Source: Tetragnatha versicolor
Lineage: Eukaryota; Arthropoda; Arachnida; Araneae; Tetragnathidae
Length of the DNA stretch: 64,000 nucleotides
Direction: 5' to 3'
Assembly (NCBI GenBank): GCA_024610705.1
Contig: JANDEH010000006.1
Location: 53,391,945-53,455,944 of the forward strand
A program made the position numbers and the translations under genes. The notes beneath the pieces are model-generated. The model saw nothing but the letters and a program-made list of their open reading frames with translations, made no database searches and was not told the origin of the DNA. The stretch's first letter is position 1; each line of letters opens with the position of its first letter. Positions 63,085 through 64,000 of the stretch are shown piece by piece.

Positions 63085-64000
63085 ACATTTAATATTAATT
63101 TATTTTGAAATCTTAAGTTTCATCACTTATGGTTTATGTGATTGAGTCTTTGAATTTCAGAGAAATATTTTGTTCTGAATTTTATAATAGATATATGGAA
63201 ATATGTTTTTCTAATTTGTAACTCCAACAAACTATAAACAACTACGCGATTTGGAAGATGGACTGGTATCCTACAGTTAGTTGCCAATTCTTTAAAGAAT
63301 TATATATCATCATATAGGAAACATACATCATTAAAGATATTAAAAATATATCATTAAAGATGACCAATGTGGGACAAACATCAATGGATAAAAACACAAG
63401 TCAAAATAAACTAATAACTTAATAATCGAACCAGTAAACAACGTGATCCACTGTTCCTCTTCCCCAATCAACCCTATAATGATACTCGCAAGCCTAAGAG
63501 ACATCACAAGAGCAGTATATCTAAACTAACTGAACCATTAGCTTCATGTTTTGTCGCCACATGGGCTCAATTTCGGCTCGAATAACAATATTGTGGGTTT
63601 ACGTCCAGCAAACGACTAATTGGAAGTTTCCGAAAAACGCCCGTCCTTTCATATGCTGCGGAAATGAACCGAGTTTGTCTGGGACAAAAAGCAAAGGAGT
63701 ACAAAAAGATTGAACTGTGAACACACAACAGCGGCTAATGGCTGAAAGTGGTCTTGCATGACATGCCATTCAGAAGATGAAAGGACTCGTCATGATTAAA
63801 AGGCTAGTTTTCATTCTGATAGGGAGATAGTGGAATGGGTAGTTTCTCTTTTTTTTACTCGTCGAGAAAACACAGAAAACGTTGTTTAGGTAGGATCTTA
63901 ACTAAAGAGTGTATAGTTCTTTCATCGTGTTGTTTTTGGACGTTTAATATTTGATGGTTAGTTATATTGCTCGATTACTCAATTTTATTGGTGTTTGAGT
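63085..64000. other. No gene recognised
   Basis: AT-rich with 'atcattaaagat' repeated twice near 63325-63362. 63540-63760 is somewhat GC-richer, with no frame. Confidence 0.4.

Overview
This 64 kb window is AT-rich, gene-poor DNA from a large metazoan genome, most likely an insect or other arthropod. The evidence for that is the density of small DNA-transposon derivatives of familiar animal types (mariner/Tc1 with TA duplications, piggyBac with TTAA, PIF/Harbinger with TAA, hAT with CAGGG-type ends) and the long trinucleotide microsatellite. I find no intact protein-coding gene, rRNA or functional tRNA. All long open frames are short, lie inside repeats or in AT-rich DNA, and look like chance. 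The setting fits a large intron or an intergenic desert.

The most interesting content is two hammerhead self-cleaving ribozymes on the + strand, about 23.4 kb apart (cores at 39587-39627 and 63011-63051). Each has the full CTGATGAG / GAAA core, a 4-bp stem II with loop TAACAA, a minimal palindromic stem III (ACC/GGT), and a paired stem I with an internal loop. Each lies in a small inverted-repeat element in which the left arm is the reverse complement of the 3' half of the ribozyme. Within each copy the arms match almost perfectly (53/54 and 56/56), but the two copies differ from each other at several positions. This suggests the inverted arm was generated separately in each copy.

Layout: 0-9.9 kb is AT-rich DNA with several MITEs (441-879, 3644-3864, hAT-like 5846-6470, Harbinger-like 6489-6883). 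9961-12588 is a 1314-bp unit repeated twice in direct tandem with no difference seen. 13-19 kb holds a TA MITE, a 2.5 kb compound element with inverted minisatellite arrays (14103-16594), a hairpin-rich repeat end and a 147-bp direct repeat. 21-26 kb has two TIR elements, one carrying a tRNA-Ala-like segment, a transposase/SINE-tail relic and a second hairpin-rich repeat. 30.3-31.8 kb is a ~280-bp pure ATT microsatellite beside a ~1.15 kb palindrome. 32.6-33.9 kb is a hAT-like element with a TA MITE nested inside. 37.4-38.5 kb is a mariner-type element with ~350-bp arms. 39.5 kb is ribozyme element 1. 43.2-44.8 kb has a GC-rich TIR element and a piggyBac MITE. 46.9-48.7 kb is a cluster of foldback elements. 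51.3, 53.8 and 61.6 kb carry further MITEs. 62.8-63.1 kb is ribozyme element 2.

Between the repeats lie GC-richer islands of 150-550 bp, spaced through the window. They contain no convincing frame and could be conserved regulatory sequence, but that is inference from composition only.
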